Positions 6,490 through 14,354 of a DNA stretch of 64,000 bases are shown here, one piece after another. The stretch is taken from assembly GCF_011745665.1 (NCBI RefSeq), contig NZ_CP050253.1, positions 2,393,418 through 2,457,417 on the forward strand, in the 5' to 3' direction. The stretch comes from Zophobihabitans entericus. GTDB lineage: Bacteria; Pseudomonadota; Gammaproteobacteria; Enterobacterales; Orbaceae. Under the pieces are notes generated by a model. The model was not told the DNA's origin. It did not search any database and saw only the letters and a program-made list of their open reading frames with translations. A program made the translations under genes and the position numbers. Positions within the stretch are counted from its first letter, which is position 1. Each line of letters opens with the position of its first letter.

Positions 6490-8904
6490 ATGGCTGAACT
6501 TATATATTCATATGTGGGCGATCAACAACCTGTTGTTCCCCCTGCTGTTATTCAAAACAATGCTGATTTAATGCAATTGGCAACGTCTGATGCGTTAAGT
6601 ATGTTTGCTGGTACAGATGATTTTGAGGTGATTGCTGAAGAATCAGATGACACTGAAACAGATGAAGCAGTATTTGATCCTCTTACCCTGTCGTTATCCG
6701 ATTTTGTTTCCGAATTTGGGGATGAGTTACTGGATAAACTGAATGAGTCTAATCCCCCTGTTTATCAGGGGCAAATTAGACCACTCAGACAAGCCGTATT
6801 AGATGGGTTAAATCGTCAACTTTTTCCTGCTCAAGCCAATGTAGCCCATGCAGTCATGGAGCTTTTGGTTAATCGTGATGCACCGGCAGCAATCGTTAAC
6901 GGTGAGATGGGTTGCGGTAAAACCACGATTGGGATTGCCATTGCAGCCATGCTTCATGCAGAAGGTTTTAAACGTATGCTGGTACTGTCTCCACCTCATT
7001 TGGTTTATAAATGGCGGCGAGAAATACTGGAAACGATACCGAATGCAAAAGTATGGGTATTGAATGGCCCAGATACGTTATCCAAGCTAATTGCTTTACG
7101 TCATAAATTGCGATTAGGACAGCAAGACAATGATGCACCAGAGTTTTATATTCTTGGTCGGGTGCGGATGCGAATGGGTTTTCATTGGCGACCAGCATTC
7201 AGACGAGTCAAAAGAAAATGTGGTGAACTGGCTTCCTGTCCGCATTGTGGGACGTATATTCAAGATGGTGAAAATTTTGTACCGCCTGATGTTCTGATCA
7301 ATGAGGAAAAAAGACGTAAATGTGTCAAATGCCATAGTGCTTTGTGGACACTGATGCGCCCTAAAACCTTATCAGGAGAAGATCAAAAAAGCGCGGTGTT
7401 AAAGTCACTTAAACGTATTCCAACAATCGGCCCTGCTACTGCTGACAAGCTGATTAATAAATTTGGTGAAGAGTTCCTGGCATCAATGCTTGGTGACAAT
7501 ATTCATAATTTTATTAATTTAATGGATGGTCAAGGTCATTTAGTCTTCTCTGATAAGCAAGCTGCTCGTATGGAGAAAGCTTTGGCTAAGATGGAGTTTG
7601 GATTTGGTGAAGGTGGTTATCAACCCACTGAATACATCAAACGCTATCTACCCAAAGACACTTTTCAACTGATGATTGCTGATGAAGCACATGAGTATAA
7701 AAACTTGGGTTCTGCTCAAGGTCAGGCGATGGGCGTATTGGCTTCTAAAGTCAAAAAAATACTGCTCTTAACCGGCACACTGATGGGCGGCTATGCCGAT
7801 GATATTTTCTATCTTCTCTTCAGATGTTTAACAAACAGTATGCTTGAAGACGGCTATAAACCGAAAAGAGGTAGTTTAACCTCTGCTGGTACTGCGTTTA
7901 TGCGTGACCATGGCATATTAAAAGACGTGTATTCAGAAAGTAAAACCGAACATAAAACTGCCTCTGGCAGCAAAATGACGGTTAGAACTTCTAAGGCTCC
8001 GGGATTCGGGCCAAAAGGTGTGATGCGTTCTGTTATACCGTATACCGTTTTCTTACGTCTGAAACAATTGGGCAAAGTCTTACCGCCTTATGAGGAAGAA
8101 TTTAGACATGTGTATATGTCAGATGCTCAGGCATCTTGCTATAAAGAGTTATCAGGCAACTTGACATACATACTCAGAAGAGCGTTAGCAAAAAGAGACA
8201 CGACCTTACTCGGTTTGGTTCTCAATATACTGTTGCGCTGGCCTGAGACATGTTTTAAAGAAGAAGATATTCGTCATCCACGTACACGCAAGATATTAGC
8301 GAGTACACCAGAAATTTTTGATCCAACAGACATTAGCCCGAAAGAGCAAGAGTTAATCAATATCTGTAAAGCTGAAAAAGCAGCCGGACGCAAAGTATTA
8401 GCGTACAGCATCTACACAGGCAAACACGATACGCTGACACGTCTTAAAACGATTTTAGAGCGTGAAGGTTTAAAAGTGGGCATTTTGCGTGCTTCTGTGA
8501 AAGCAGAAGACCGCGAAGATGAGATTGCCAGATTGCTTGAACGAGGTATTGATGTGTTACTCACTAATCCTGATCTTGTGAAAACAGGTATGGATTTACT
8601 GGAGTTTCAAACGATTGTGTTTATGCAATCGGGCTATAACGTCTATACGTTGATGCAAGCTTCAAGAAGATCATGGCGAATTGGGCAAACTGAGTCAATT
8701 AAAGTGATTTTCTTAGGGTATGCACAAACATCACAAATTGCGTGTTTAGAGCTGATGGCGAAAAAAATCGCTGTGGCAATGAGTACGTCAGGTGAGATGC
8801 CAGACTCTGGTCTAGATGTTTTAAATTCTGATGGTGATTCAGTTGAAATTGAACTGGCTCGTCAATTAATTGCACAACAAGCCGCAATGAAAATGGCAGC
8901 TTAA
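6490..8904 (+). CDS. Large SF2 (SNF2-like) DNA helicase of ICE core
   Basis: 804 residues. N-terminal acidic region (1-100), then Walker A GEMGCGKTT near residue 140, and a DEAH box (IADEAHEYKNL) near residue 398. The inserted region between them carries a four-Cys zinc site (CPHC near 252, CVKC near 277) and a helix-hairpin-helix-like RIPTIGPATADKLINKFG (about 311-328). The C-terminal lobe ends with motif VI SRRSWRIGQTESIKV near 725, typical of SNF2-type translocases. It probably remodels or unwinds ICE DNA during maintenance or transfer. RBS AAAGGAG precedes the ATG. Confidence 0.88.
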   Translation: MAELIYSYVGDQQPVVPPAVIQNNADLMQLATSDALSMFAGTDDFEVIAEESDDTETDEAVFDPLTLSLSDFVSEFGDELLDKLNESNPPVYQGQIRPLRQAVLDGLNRQLFPAQANVAHAVMELLVNRDAPAAIVNGEMGCGKTTIGIAIAAMLHAEGFKRMLVLSPPHLVYKWRREILETIPNAKVWVLNGPDTLSKLIALRHKLRLGQQDNDAPEFYILGRVRMRMGFHWRPAFRRVKRKCGELASCPHCGTYIQDGENFVPPDVLINEEKRRKCVKCHSALWTLMRPKTLSGEDQKSAVLKSLKRIPTIGPATADKLINKFGEEFLASMLGDNIHNFINLMDGQGHLVFSDKQAARMEKALAKMEFGFGEGGYQPTEYIKRYLPKDTFQLMIADEAHEYKNLGSAQGQAMGVLASKVKKILLLTGTLMGGYADDIFYLLFRCLTNSMLEDGYKPKRGSLTSAGTAFMRDHGILKDVYSESKTEHKTASGSKMTVRTSKAPGFGPKGVMRSVIPYTVFLRLKQLGKVLPPYEEEFRHVYMSDAQASCYKELSGNLTYILRRALAKRDTTLLGLVLNILLRWPETCFKEEDIRHPRTRKILASTPEIFDPTDISPKEQELINICKAEKAAGRKVLAYSIYTGKHDTLTRLKTILEREGLKVGILRASVKAEDREDEIARLLERGIDVLLTNPDLVKTGMDLLEFQTIVFMQSGYNVYTLMQASRRSWRIGQTESIKVIFLGYAQTSQIACLELMAKKIAVAMSTSGEMPDSGLDVLNSDGDSVEIELARQLIAQQAAMKMAA

Positions 8905-8907
8905 ACC

Positions 8908-8931
8908 GTTATCCCCTGAAAAGGGGATAAC
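8908..8931 (+). promoter_or_regulatory. Intergenic hairpin E
   Basis: GTTATCCCC (8908-8916) pairs perfectly with GGGGATAAC (8923-8931) just after the helicase stop. It is a simple-stem version of the GGGAT/ATCCC leaders. No T-run follows, so it is unlikely to be a strong terminator. Confidence 0.6.
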
Positions 8932-8958
8932 ACTACTTTATCTATGAAAGGAATTTCT

Positions 8959-9525
8959 ATGCAAGATCATCTTATTTCGGCAGTACCTAGTATGCCAACA
9001 TGTAATCGAGACAATCCTTATGCGATAAATATAGGATTAGGCGACATAGTCAAAACGTGTCTTAGTGAAAAACAATTAAACAGAAAAGTTATACTTTGTG
9101 CTCACTTTCAAATCTTCGAAATACTGGAAAAACATTTAGCATTAAAAGGATTAAAAACAGCTAGATTGCGTTTTATGGGGGATGATTTCGAATTCAATGA
9201 TATTGATGTTTTATTGATCACAACTTCTTACAGACAATTATCTTATGGATATAAATTATTGGAGTTCTCAACAATTATTATTACTGAGAGATTAACATTA
9301 TCTCATTATGATAGCCTCGTTGCACGAGTGGTTCATTATGGTCAGACTAATTCAGTTAAAGTGTATGTTTCTGGTATTAAAAATCAACAGTATTATGTTG
9401 AACTGTGTCGCCTTGATAACCTTGTAGTACCGGATGACATTAAAGCTCAAGGTAATGATGCAATTTGTCAATGGGCGATAGAAAGTGATTTTGAAAGAGC
9501 CAATACCATAAGTTCTAAGTATTAA
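8959..9525 (+). CDS. Degenerate helicase C-lobe-like protein
   Basis: 188 residues from the ATG at 8959 (RBS AAGGAA). The track from KVILCAHFQIFEILEKHL to VARVVHYGQTNSVKVYVSG reads like the second RecA lobe of an SF2/SNF2 helicase: motif IV-like start, DIDVLLITT at motif V, and HYGQTNSVKVY where the preceding helicase has WRIGQTESIKVI. Motif VI arginines and the whole N-lobe are missing, so ATPase activity is unlikely. It probably arose by partial duplication of the upstream helicase gene and may act as a regulator or partner. This is inferred by eye. Confidence 0.7.
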   Translation: MQDHLISAVPSMPTCNRDNPYAINIGLGDIVKTCLSEKQLNRKVILCAHFQIFEILEKHLALKGLKTARLRFMGDDFEFNDIDVLLITTSYRQLSYGYKLLEFSTIIITERLTLSHYDSLVARVVHYGQTNSVKVYVSGIKNQQYYVELCRLDNLVVPDDIKAQGNDAICQWAIESDFERANTISSKY

Positions 9526-9536
9526 TTTAATTTTAA

Positions 9537-9577
9537 CCCTATCGGGATATTTTATCCCACAAGGGCTAGGATATCCC
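9537..9577 (+). promoter_or_regulatory. Intergenic nested hairpin F with third strand
   Basis: CCC 9537-9539 pairs with GGG 9563-9565, enclosing GGGAT 9544-9548 with ATCCC 9554-9558. A second ATCCC follows at about 9573-9577 and could compete for the same GGGAT. Confidence 0.6.
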
Positions 9578-9599
9578 ATATTATCTTGGAGATATCTTG

Positions 9600-9926
9600 A
9601 TGAAATACTCACAATTAACTTGTGTACATTTAACTCAGAGCGATTTGGAAGACAACATACACTCAAATTTTGAGGATGTTGATTTTCCTGAATCACTGAA
9701 TATTCGTTTTAATCCAGAATTAGTTCATTCAGCTAAACAGGCTTTATCATCTAACCCTCATTTCAAAGGTATTCTGATACCTGCCGAAGTAAATGTTGAT
9801 GAAGAGTCATATATTAGTGTTGAAGAGGATGAAATTTTGGTGATGGGAGACGTGCTAAGAGCGCAGTTTAAAGATGGACAAACAGATGCACAATATCACG
9901 TTTGTTTTGATTTTACTGGCTGTTAA
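9600..9926 (+). CDS. Small acidic ICE protein, 108 aa
   Basis: 108 residues. The ATG at 9600 follows TTGGAGATATC. The protein is acidic, with runs such as VDEESYISVEEDEILVMGD, and has no membrane segment or recognised domain. Small acidic proteins of ICE operons are sometimes antirestriction or DNA-mimic proteins; that is only a possibility. It sits between hairpin elements F and G. Confidence 0.65.
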   Translation: MKYSQLTCVHLTQSDLEDNIHSNFEDVDFPESLNIRFNPELVHSAKQALSSNPHFKGILIPAEVNVDEESYISVEEDEILVMGDVLRAQFKDGQTDAQYHVCFDFTGC

Positions 9927-9950
9927 CGTTTACTGATTATCTTATTTTAC

Positions 9951-9990
9951 CCCAAAAGGGATACCTATCCCTTTTGGCATAGTGTATCCC
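9951..9990 (+). promoter_or_regulatory. Intergenic nested hairpin G with third strand
   Basis: A 12-bp perfect palindrome, CCAAAAGGGATA (9952-9963) with TATCCCTTTTGG (9966-9977). A further GTGTATCCC ends at 9990. Nearly the same arrangement, including CATAGTGTATCCC, is seen at 10584-10625. Confidence 0.7.
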
Positions 9991-10012
9991 TATTTTATTA
10001 AGGAAATACATT

Positions 10013-10540
10013 ATGTCTGAGGCTCAAGAAAATTTGTCTAATTTGCAGATGGTTGAATTAACCATTGCTCATTATTTTAAACAGCAACCATTAATGATCC
10101 CTCAATTGGTACCTTCATTAAAAATGGTTATGCCCACCCTTCAGTTACGCAGCATCATGAGCATTATTTATGACCCTGACGCTGAAAATGAAGATTTTCG
10201 GGCAACGATGCTCAGTTATATTGACACATTTAAGCGGTTAAATGCCACTTATCAAGCATTACCAGAGTACGGTACAACAGCAAATATACCGATACCTGAG
10301 AGGATTGCGTATTTGCACTACTTTGCAGGTGGTTCTGACTGGTGGCTATTAGAGAAAGATACTGAGGAGCAAGATCAAAACCTTGCTTTTGGTGTGATTG
10401 CGCTTCATCAACAATATCCTGAGACTGGTTCAATTAGTTTAGATGAATTGGTTGCCAGTCCTTATGTTTCCTTGGATGAGCATTTTCAACCCAAGACGAT
10501 TAAGGACATTCGGGAACTGTCTGATTTATGCAATCAGTAA
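10013..10540 (+). CDS. DUF2958-like ICE protein, tandem copy 1
   Basis: 175 residues. The C-terminal half (GGSDWWLLEKD, then LAFGVIAL, SISLDELVAS, LDEHFQPKTI) follows the DUF2958 pattern, a small family on plasmids and ICEs near antirestriction and replication genes. The N-terminal half (1-90) is helical and unassigned. It is clearly a paralogue of the next gene, with shared NxPIxERIxYLHY and GSDWW blocks. RBS AAGGAA precedes the ATG. Function is unknown. Confidence 0.75.
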   Translation: MSEAQENLSNLQMVELTIAHYFKQQPLMIPQLVPSLKMVMPTLQLRSIMSIIYDPDAENEDFRATMLSYIDTFKRLNATYQALPEYGTTANIPIPERIAYLHYFAGGSDWWLLEKDTEEQDQNLAFGVIALHQQYPETGSISLDELVASPYVSLDEHFQPKTIKDIRELSDLCNQ

Positions 10541-10583
10541 AAGTATATTGATATTTATATATTAACTTGTTGTTTTATTTTAA

Positions 10584-10625
10584 CCCCTAAAGGGATACCT
10601 ATCCCTTGGGGGCATAGTGTATCCC
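10584..10625 (+). promoter_or_regulatory. Intergenic nested hairpin H with third strand
   Basis: CCCC 10584-10587 pairs with GGGG near 10608-10612. Inside it AAGGGATA pairs with TATCCCTT, and a third ATCCC lies at 10621-10625 after CATAGTGT. Sister of element G. Confidence 0.7.
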
Positions 10626-10648
10626 AAAACAAACACTTATGGAGATAC

Positions 10649-11176
10649 ATGATGACTAAATTGTCTTATCAAGAAATGGTTCAAATTGCCACAACTGAGT
10701 TGATTAAAATCCAACCCACTGGTTTTCATTCAATGATTGAACAGGCAAACTTATATATGCCAGGTACTCGGCTAAGAGCAATTCTTAGCATATTTTTTGA
10801 TTATGATAATAAACGTTGGAAGTCCATAACAGGACGTTACCGAAAGATGTTGTCTACGCTAAATACCCATTTTCAGAAGCTACCAAAATATGGTGCAACA
10901 AACAACACGCCCATTTCTGAGCGAATTGTTTATTTACACTACTCTGTGAATGGCTCAGATTGGTGGATATGGGAACTCGATACTGGAGCAAAGGGAGAAT
11001 ATCTTCTCTTTGGTATTACAGTTAATCGTCAACACCCAGAGATTACTCTGGAAACCTTTATTAGCCTTGATGAATTGATCTCAGATTCAGATGCGACTTT
11101 AGATGAACTTTTTCACCCAAAGCCAATTAAATATATTCCTTCTCTGAAGAACTTATGTTCAGGAAGAGAGGAGTAA
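10649..11176 (+). CDS. DUF2958-like ICE protein, tandem copy 2
   Basis: 175 residues from 10649; the adjacent ATG at 10652 has slightly better spacing from GGAG. It is the paralogue of the preceding gene: NTPISERIVYLHY, NGSDWWIWELD, LLFGITV, ISLDELISD and LDELFHPKPIKY align in order. Both gene and leader were duplicated, since elements G and H match as well. It overlaps the ORF frame upstream of the next gene, whose chosen start is 3 bases after this stop. Confidence 0.75.
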   Translation: MMTKLSYQEMVQIATTELIKIQPTGFHSMIEQANLYMPGTRLRAILSIFFDYDNKRWKSITGRYRKMLSTLNTHFQKLPKYGATNNTPISERIVYLHYSVNGSDWWIWELDTGAKGEYLLFGITVNRQHPEITLETFISLDELISDSDATLDELFHPKPIKYIPSLKNLCSGREE

Positions 11177-11178
11177 TT

Positions 11179-11604
11179 ATGGCGTATTTATATATATCAG
11201 GCCAACGAGATTACTTTTGTTTAGCCAAGCAAGACTGTCAGGGAAATTGGATAAGTGAATCCAGTGAAGAAACACTGGATCAGCTTCGCCAAAAATACCC
11301 TACTATCATGGTTAAAACCAGAGATGAACTTGTTTTGGCAATCAATGATGTTGTGAAATATAAGCCTCAAGAAATTTCAGAAATGAATTTTATTGAAGCT
11401 TATGTTGACTTACGGACTTATGACTATTTTGAAAATGAACATTATTGTACATTTAAAAATATGATTAATTATAAAGTCTGTACCACAGATATTTATGTTC
11501 ACCTCAAAAAAGAGGACATCTGTTTTAAGTTTGGTGATTATGAATTATTAACACCAGAAGAGTGCATCAAAATAGTCGAAGAGCATTACAAACTTTATTA
11601 TTAA
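11179..11604 (+). CDS. Uncharacterised ICE accessory protein, 141 aa
   Basis: 141 residues from the ATG at 11179, which follows GAGAGGAG. The longer reading from 11155 overlaps the previous gene and has no RBS. It is soluble with no recognised domain, rich in Tyr and Lys and acidic near the C-terminus. It is only two bases from the preceding stop, so it is probably translationally coupled to the DUF2958-like copy 2. Confidence 0.65.
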   Translation: MAYLYISGQRDYFCLAKQDCQGNWISESSEETLDQLRQKYPTIMVKTRDELVLAINDVVKYKPQEISEMNFIEAYVDLRTYDYFENEHYCTFKNMINYKVCTTDIYVHLKKEDICFKFGDYELLTPEECIKIVEEHYKLYY

Positions 11605-11621
11605 GACGAGTTATTCTAATT

Positions 11622-11667
11622 TTATCTCAAAGGAGATTCTTAATCTCTTTTGAGATAAAGAATCTCC
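11622..11667 (+). promoter_or_regulatory. Intergenic nested hairpin I with third strand (covariant)
   Basis: TTATCTCAAA (11622-11631) pairs with TTTGAGATAA (11649-11658), enclosing GAGATT (11633-11638) with AATCTC (11642-11647). A third AATCTCC lies at 11661-11667. This is the architecture of G and H with a different sequence in all three strands, which is compensatory evidence for the structure. Confidence 0.7.
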
Positions 11668-11685
11668 ATCATTTTTGGAGGTTTT

Positions 11686-12240
11686 ATGAAACAAAATACT
11701 ACAATTACATTAGAATTTAACGATGAATCACTGATAGAAGCAAATATTCATCAATCTGATCAGTGGGATGATACGCCCAAAGATTTAACCATTAGCTTTT
11801 TATTAGAACATTATCTGCAAAGTAAAATCATTTTCCAACAGTTCCCTGAACTGAGCAATGTTTCTTATGATGCTGATATGGTTAGTGAACAATTTCAAGG
11901 TAAAATCCGTGGTGAACAAATTTTATTCAGAAACGATGGCAAAATCTATGCAACATTTGTGAATGATTACTCTGGTACAGAGTATGAATTGTGTATCAAT
12001 GAGCAAGTAGATGAATATATTAAGTTACATCATTCAGATTTAATTGGTGAAGATACTGAGGAACATGTATTTTGTGTCCACTTCACCAGTGATTATCGCT
12101 ATGTGAATGTACCAACAAGTATTGTTCAGCAAGGCGAAGCTGCCATGGTTGAATATGTCGATAAGGCGTTTAGAACAAGACTTTTTTTTGCACCGCTTGA
12201 TTTAGATGTGATCATGATTGATTACACAGAAAAAGCTTAA
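11686..12240 (+). CDS. Uncharacterised ICE accessory protein, 184 aa
   Basis: 184 residues after a TTTTTGGAGG RBS. Acidic, soluble, no membrane segment. Beta-like patterns (ITLEFNDESL; CVHFTSDYRYVNVP) occur without a family I recognise. It is the last gene of the accessory operon, followed by a strong terminator at 12269-12295. No function is proposed. Confidence 0.7.
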   Translation: MKQNTTITLEFNDESLIEANIHQSDQWDDTPKDLTISFLLEHYLQSKIIFQQFPELSNVSYDADMVSEQFQGKIRGEQILFRNDGKIYATFVNDYSGTEYELCINEQVDEYIKLHHSDLIGEDTEEHVFCVHFTSDYRYVNVPTSIVQQGEAAMVEYVDKAFRTRLFFAPLDLDVIMIDYTEKA

Positions 12241-12268
12241 TCAATTATTCAAATTTTTTGGAATATGC

Positions 12269-12295
12269 AAAGCCTCTCATTTGAGAGGCTTTTTT
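12269..12295 (+). terminator. Rho-independent terminator of the accessory operon
   Basis: AAGCCTCTC and GAGAGGCTT form a strong stem around ATTT, followed by TTTTT. It separates the accessory operon from the conjugation operon. Confidence 0.9.
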
Positions 12296-12383
12296 CATTG
12301 GTATTCACTCTTCAGATGTTTTCTTCAAAAAAAGAAATCAGATTTTGTAAAATCGCATTTTCTCTGACGTATTCAAATTTATT

Positions 12384-12417
12384 CTTCAATGTAGAGCCTT
12401 CTCTCACTACATTGAAG
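12384..12417 (+). promoter_or_regulatory. Hairpin whose 3' arm contains the RBS of the conjugation operon
   Basis: CTTCAATGTAG (12384-12394) pairs perfectly with CTACATTGAAG (12407-12417). The Shine-Dalgarno-like GAAGG lies at 12414-12418, so four of its five bases are paired in the stem, just upstream of the ATG at 12425. When folded, translation of the first transfer gene should be blocked. Confidence 0.65.
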
Positions 12418-12424
12418 GTGTCAT

Positions 12425-12922
12425 ATGAAATCCCTTTATTTTTTATTGTCTCTTTCCATTGGTTTTTTGGTTGGTTGTTCTACACCCACTTCTGAACCAG
12501 CCCCCATAATTGCACCCACTGTCCAAACAGTACAAGAAGAAACAATCCCTGTTGTGCGTTATGGGCGTTATACCCTGATCGAGTTAATGCCAACGAAAAA
12601 CCAAACGCATTTACTGGAACAAGTCATTGATGTCACGATCCCAAGCAATAACGAAAAACCTTACACATCTGTTAAAGATGCCGTGCAATATGTGTTGTTG
12701 CACTCTGGTTATCAACTATGCCCAAGTATAGAACTCAATGAGCGTTTATCTAAACTCCCACTACCAGCATCACATATTCATCTTGGTCCACTGACGCTCA
12801 AAGACACCCTTTCCACTCTTGTTGGCTCTGCTTATGTTTTGAAAGTAGAGGAGAGCACAAGAACAGTCTGTTTTGATTCTATACAAAATAATGTTGTGAT
12901 CGCACAGGAGAACACACAATGA
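12425..12922 (+). CDS. PilL-like conjugation lipoprotein (PFGI-1 class)
   Basis: 165 residues with a lipoprotein signal: hydrophobic residues 3-16, then a lipobox ending LVGC at Cys18. The mature part carries RYGRYTLIELMPTKNQTHLLEQVIDVTIP, then a domain ending near VCFDS, matching my memory of the N-terminal PilL-like proteins (TIGR03748) that open PFGI-1/ICEHin1056-class transfer operons. These sit in the outer membrane or periplasm and are linked to the conjugative pilus. The start overlaps an RBS-sequestering hairpin. The stop overlaps the next start by ATGA. Confidence 0.8.
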   Translation: MKSLYFLLSLSIGFLVGCSTPTSEPAPIIAPTVQTVQEETIPVVRYGRYTLIELMPTKNQTHLLEQVIDVTIPSNNEKPYTSVKDAVQYVLLHSGYQLCPSIELNERLSKLPLPASHIHLGPLTLKDTLSTLVGSAYVLKVEESTRTVCFDSIQNNVVIAQENTQ

Positions 12923-13608
12923 ATTTTCAAACCATTAGAGAACTATGCAAAAAACAAGCTATTATTCTTACCGTTATTGGTATCTGGTTATTTACCTTAA
13001 CTATTTTTGTTGTTTGCTCTCAAATCAGCATTTCAAACTCTATTAATGAGCAAACACAAGAAACGGCTCAGGATAGTGCCAATAGAGCACTACAAGCCAA
13101 TATTCTTGCCGAGCTTGCACAAAAGCAAAAACAATTAGAGCAACAAAATTTGCAAGTTGACCAGAAGAATAAAGATAACCTGACCAAAATCCAGCAACTC
13201 TTTTTAGAACAACTGCGATTACTGGAAGAAAAGCAGCAAGCACAGATTGCCTCTGAGCCAGTTGACATTAATGAGCTTAAAGAGCAATTGTTACAACTTA
13301 AAGAGCAGTTTAATAAGCTTAAACCCACTACTGAACCAGTAGAAACCCCACAAGCGCAGCCAGTGAACCGTACTGGTACAAATAAACCAGCAGCAGCCCC
13401 TACCATTCCTTTTAAGATTTTAGGTGTTGAATTACGTGCATCTGAACAGTTCCTTGTGATTGTTCCAAGTAAAACCCCTTCTTTATCTCACGTCAAATTA
13501 CTGCGCGTAGGCGATAAAGACGGTAATTGGCAACTGCAATCAATTGAAGGCAATAAAGCGATTTTTAAAGTGAATGGCGTGACTCGAAAACTCTCCATTC
13601 CAAAATAA
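12919..13608 (+). CDS. Coiled-coil inner-membrane conjugation protein
   Basis: 229 residues: one membrane segment (about 14-34), then a Gln/Glu/Lys-rich coiled coil (about 45-130), a Pro/Thr linker, and a small beta domain (about 160-229, FKILGVELRASEQFLVIVP) like the periplasmic C domain of PilP-type proteins. It is therefore anchored in the inner membrane with most of the chain in the periplasm, probably bridging membranes in the mating apparatus. It overlaps the PilL-like gene by 4 bases, so it is translationally coupled. The exact family name is not certain. Confidence 0.7.
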   Translation: MNFQTIRELCKKQAIILTVIGIWLFTLTIFVVCSQISISNSINEQTQETAQDSANRALQANILAELAQKQKQLEQQNLQVDQKNKDNLTKIQQLFLEQLRLLEEKQQAQIASEPVDINELKEQLLQLKEQFNKLKPTTEPVETPQAQPVNRTGTNKPAAAPTIPFKILGVELRASEQFLVIVPSKTPSLSHVKLLRVGDKDGNWQLQSIEGNKAIFKVNGVTRKLSIPK

Positions 13609-13619
13609 GGACAAATAAT

Positions 13620-14354
13620 ATGTTACAAATCAAACCTAAATATTTGCTATTTGTTTTCTTGGCGTGGACTCTGGTTTTTGGACAAGGCTTACTTAATCAA
13701 GCTGTGGCTCAAAATAACAGCCAAAGCAATACATCTTACTCACAAGTTCAGTTGACTCAGGAACAAACACAAAAAGCCAGTGATTGGGGCTTAAAAAAAG
13801 ACGAATGGCTTCGCTATGAGCAGTTAATGCGCGGCCCAATCGGTATCTACTCACCGAACCTTGATCCGCTAACTGTACTTGGTATTGAAGCGCGTACTGA
13901 AACAGAGCGTAGATACTTTGCTGAACTACAGGTTAAAGCAGAGTCAAACAGAGTACAAAAAGAACTGGCATATCAACGTGCTTATGATGAAGCATTTGCA
14001 CGTTTATACCCGAACTTAATGCCCATTAGTGATGGTATGACTGACACACCGAGTACCAGTAGCAATATCCCTTCTCGGTTAGCTGTGTTTGTTAAAGACA
14101 ATTGCATTGCCTGTGACAGTCGTGTGAAACAACTGCAAAGCAATAATCAGGAGTTTGATATTTATCTAGTTGGAAGTCGCAATAACGACAAATTGGTCAG
14201 AGATTGGGCTAATCGTATTGGCATAGATACACAAAAAGTCAAAGCTGGTGTCATCACGCTAAATCATGATGGAGGCAGATGGGTACAACTTGGCATTGGT
14301 GGTGATTTACCTGCAATTGTGAAAGAGGTAAATGGACAATGGCAACGTCAATAA
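13620..14354 (+). CDS. ICE conjugation protein, PFL_4693 family (TIGR03759-like)
   Basis: 244 residues with a signal peptide (about 1-30, cleavage after AVA). The domain beginning QTQKASDWGLKKDEWLRYEQ and continuing with GPIGIYSPNLDPLTVLGIEA is characteristic, as I recall it, of the PFL_4693 family. The C-terminal part has DNCIACDSRVKQL, a CxxC thioredoxin-like motif near residue 161, suggesting a periplasmic redox or disulfide role in assembly. RBS AAGGAC precedes the ATG. The next gene starts inside its last codons. Confidence 0.82.
   Translation: MLQIKPKYLLFVFLAWTLVFGQGLLNQAVAQNNSQSNTSYSQVQLTQEQTQKASDWGLKKDEWLRYEQLMRGPIGIYSPNLDPLTVLGIEARTETERRYFAELQVKAESNRVQKELAYQRAYDEAFARLYPNLMPISDGMTDTPSTSSNIPSRLAVFVKDNCIACDSRVKQLQSNNQEFDIYLVGSRNNDKLVRDWANRIGIDTQKVKAGVITLNHDGGRWVQLGIGGDLPAIVKEVNGQWQRQ

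Noticed and set aside
13068..13406. Long minus-strand ORF opposite the coiled-coil conjugation protein
   Set aside because: A Cys/Ser-rich shadow of Gln/Glu-rich coding sequence, with no RBS.
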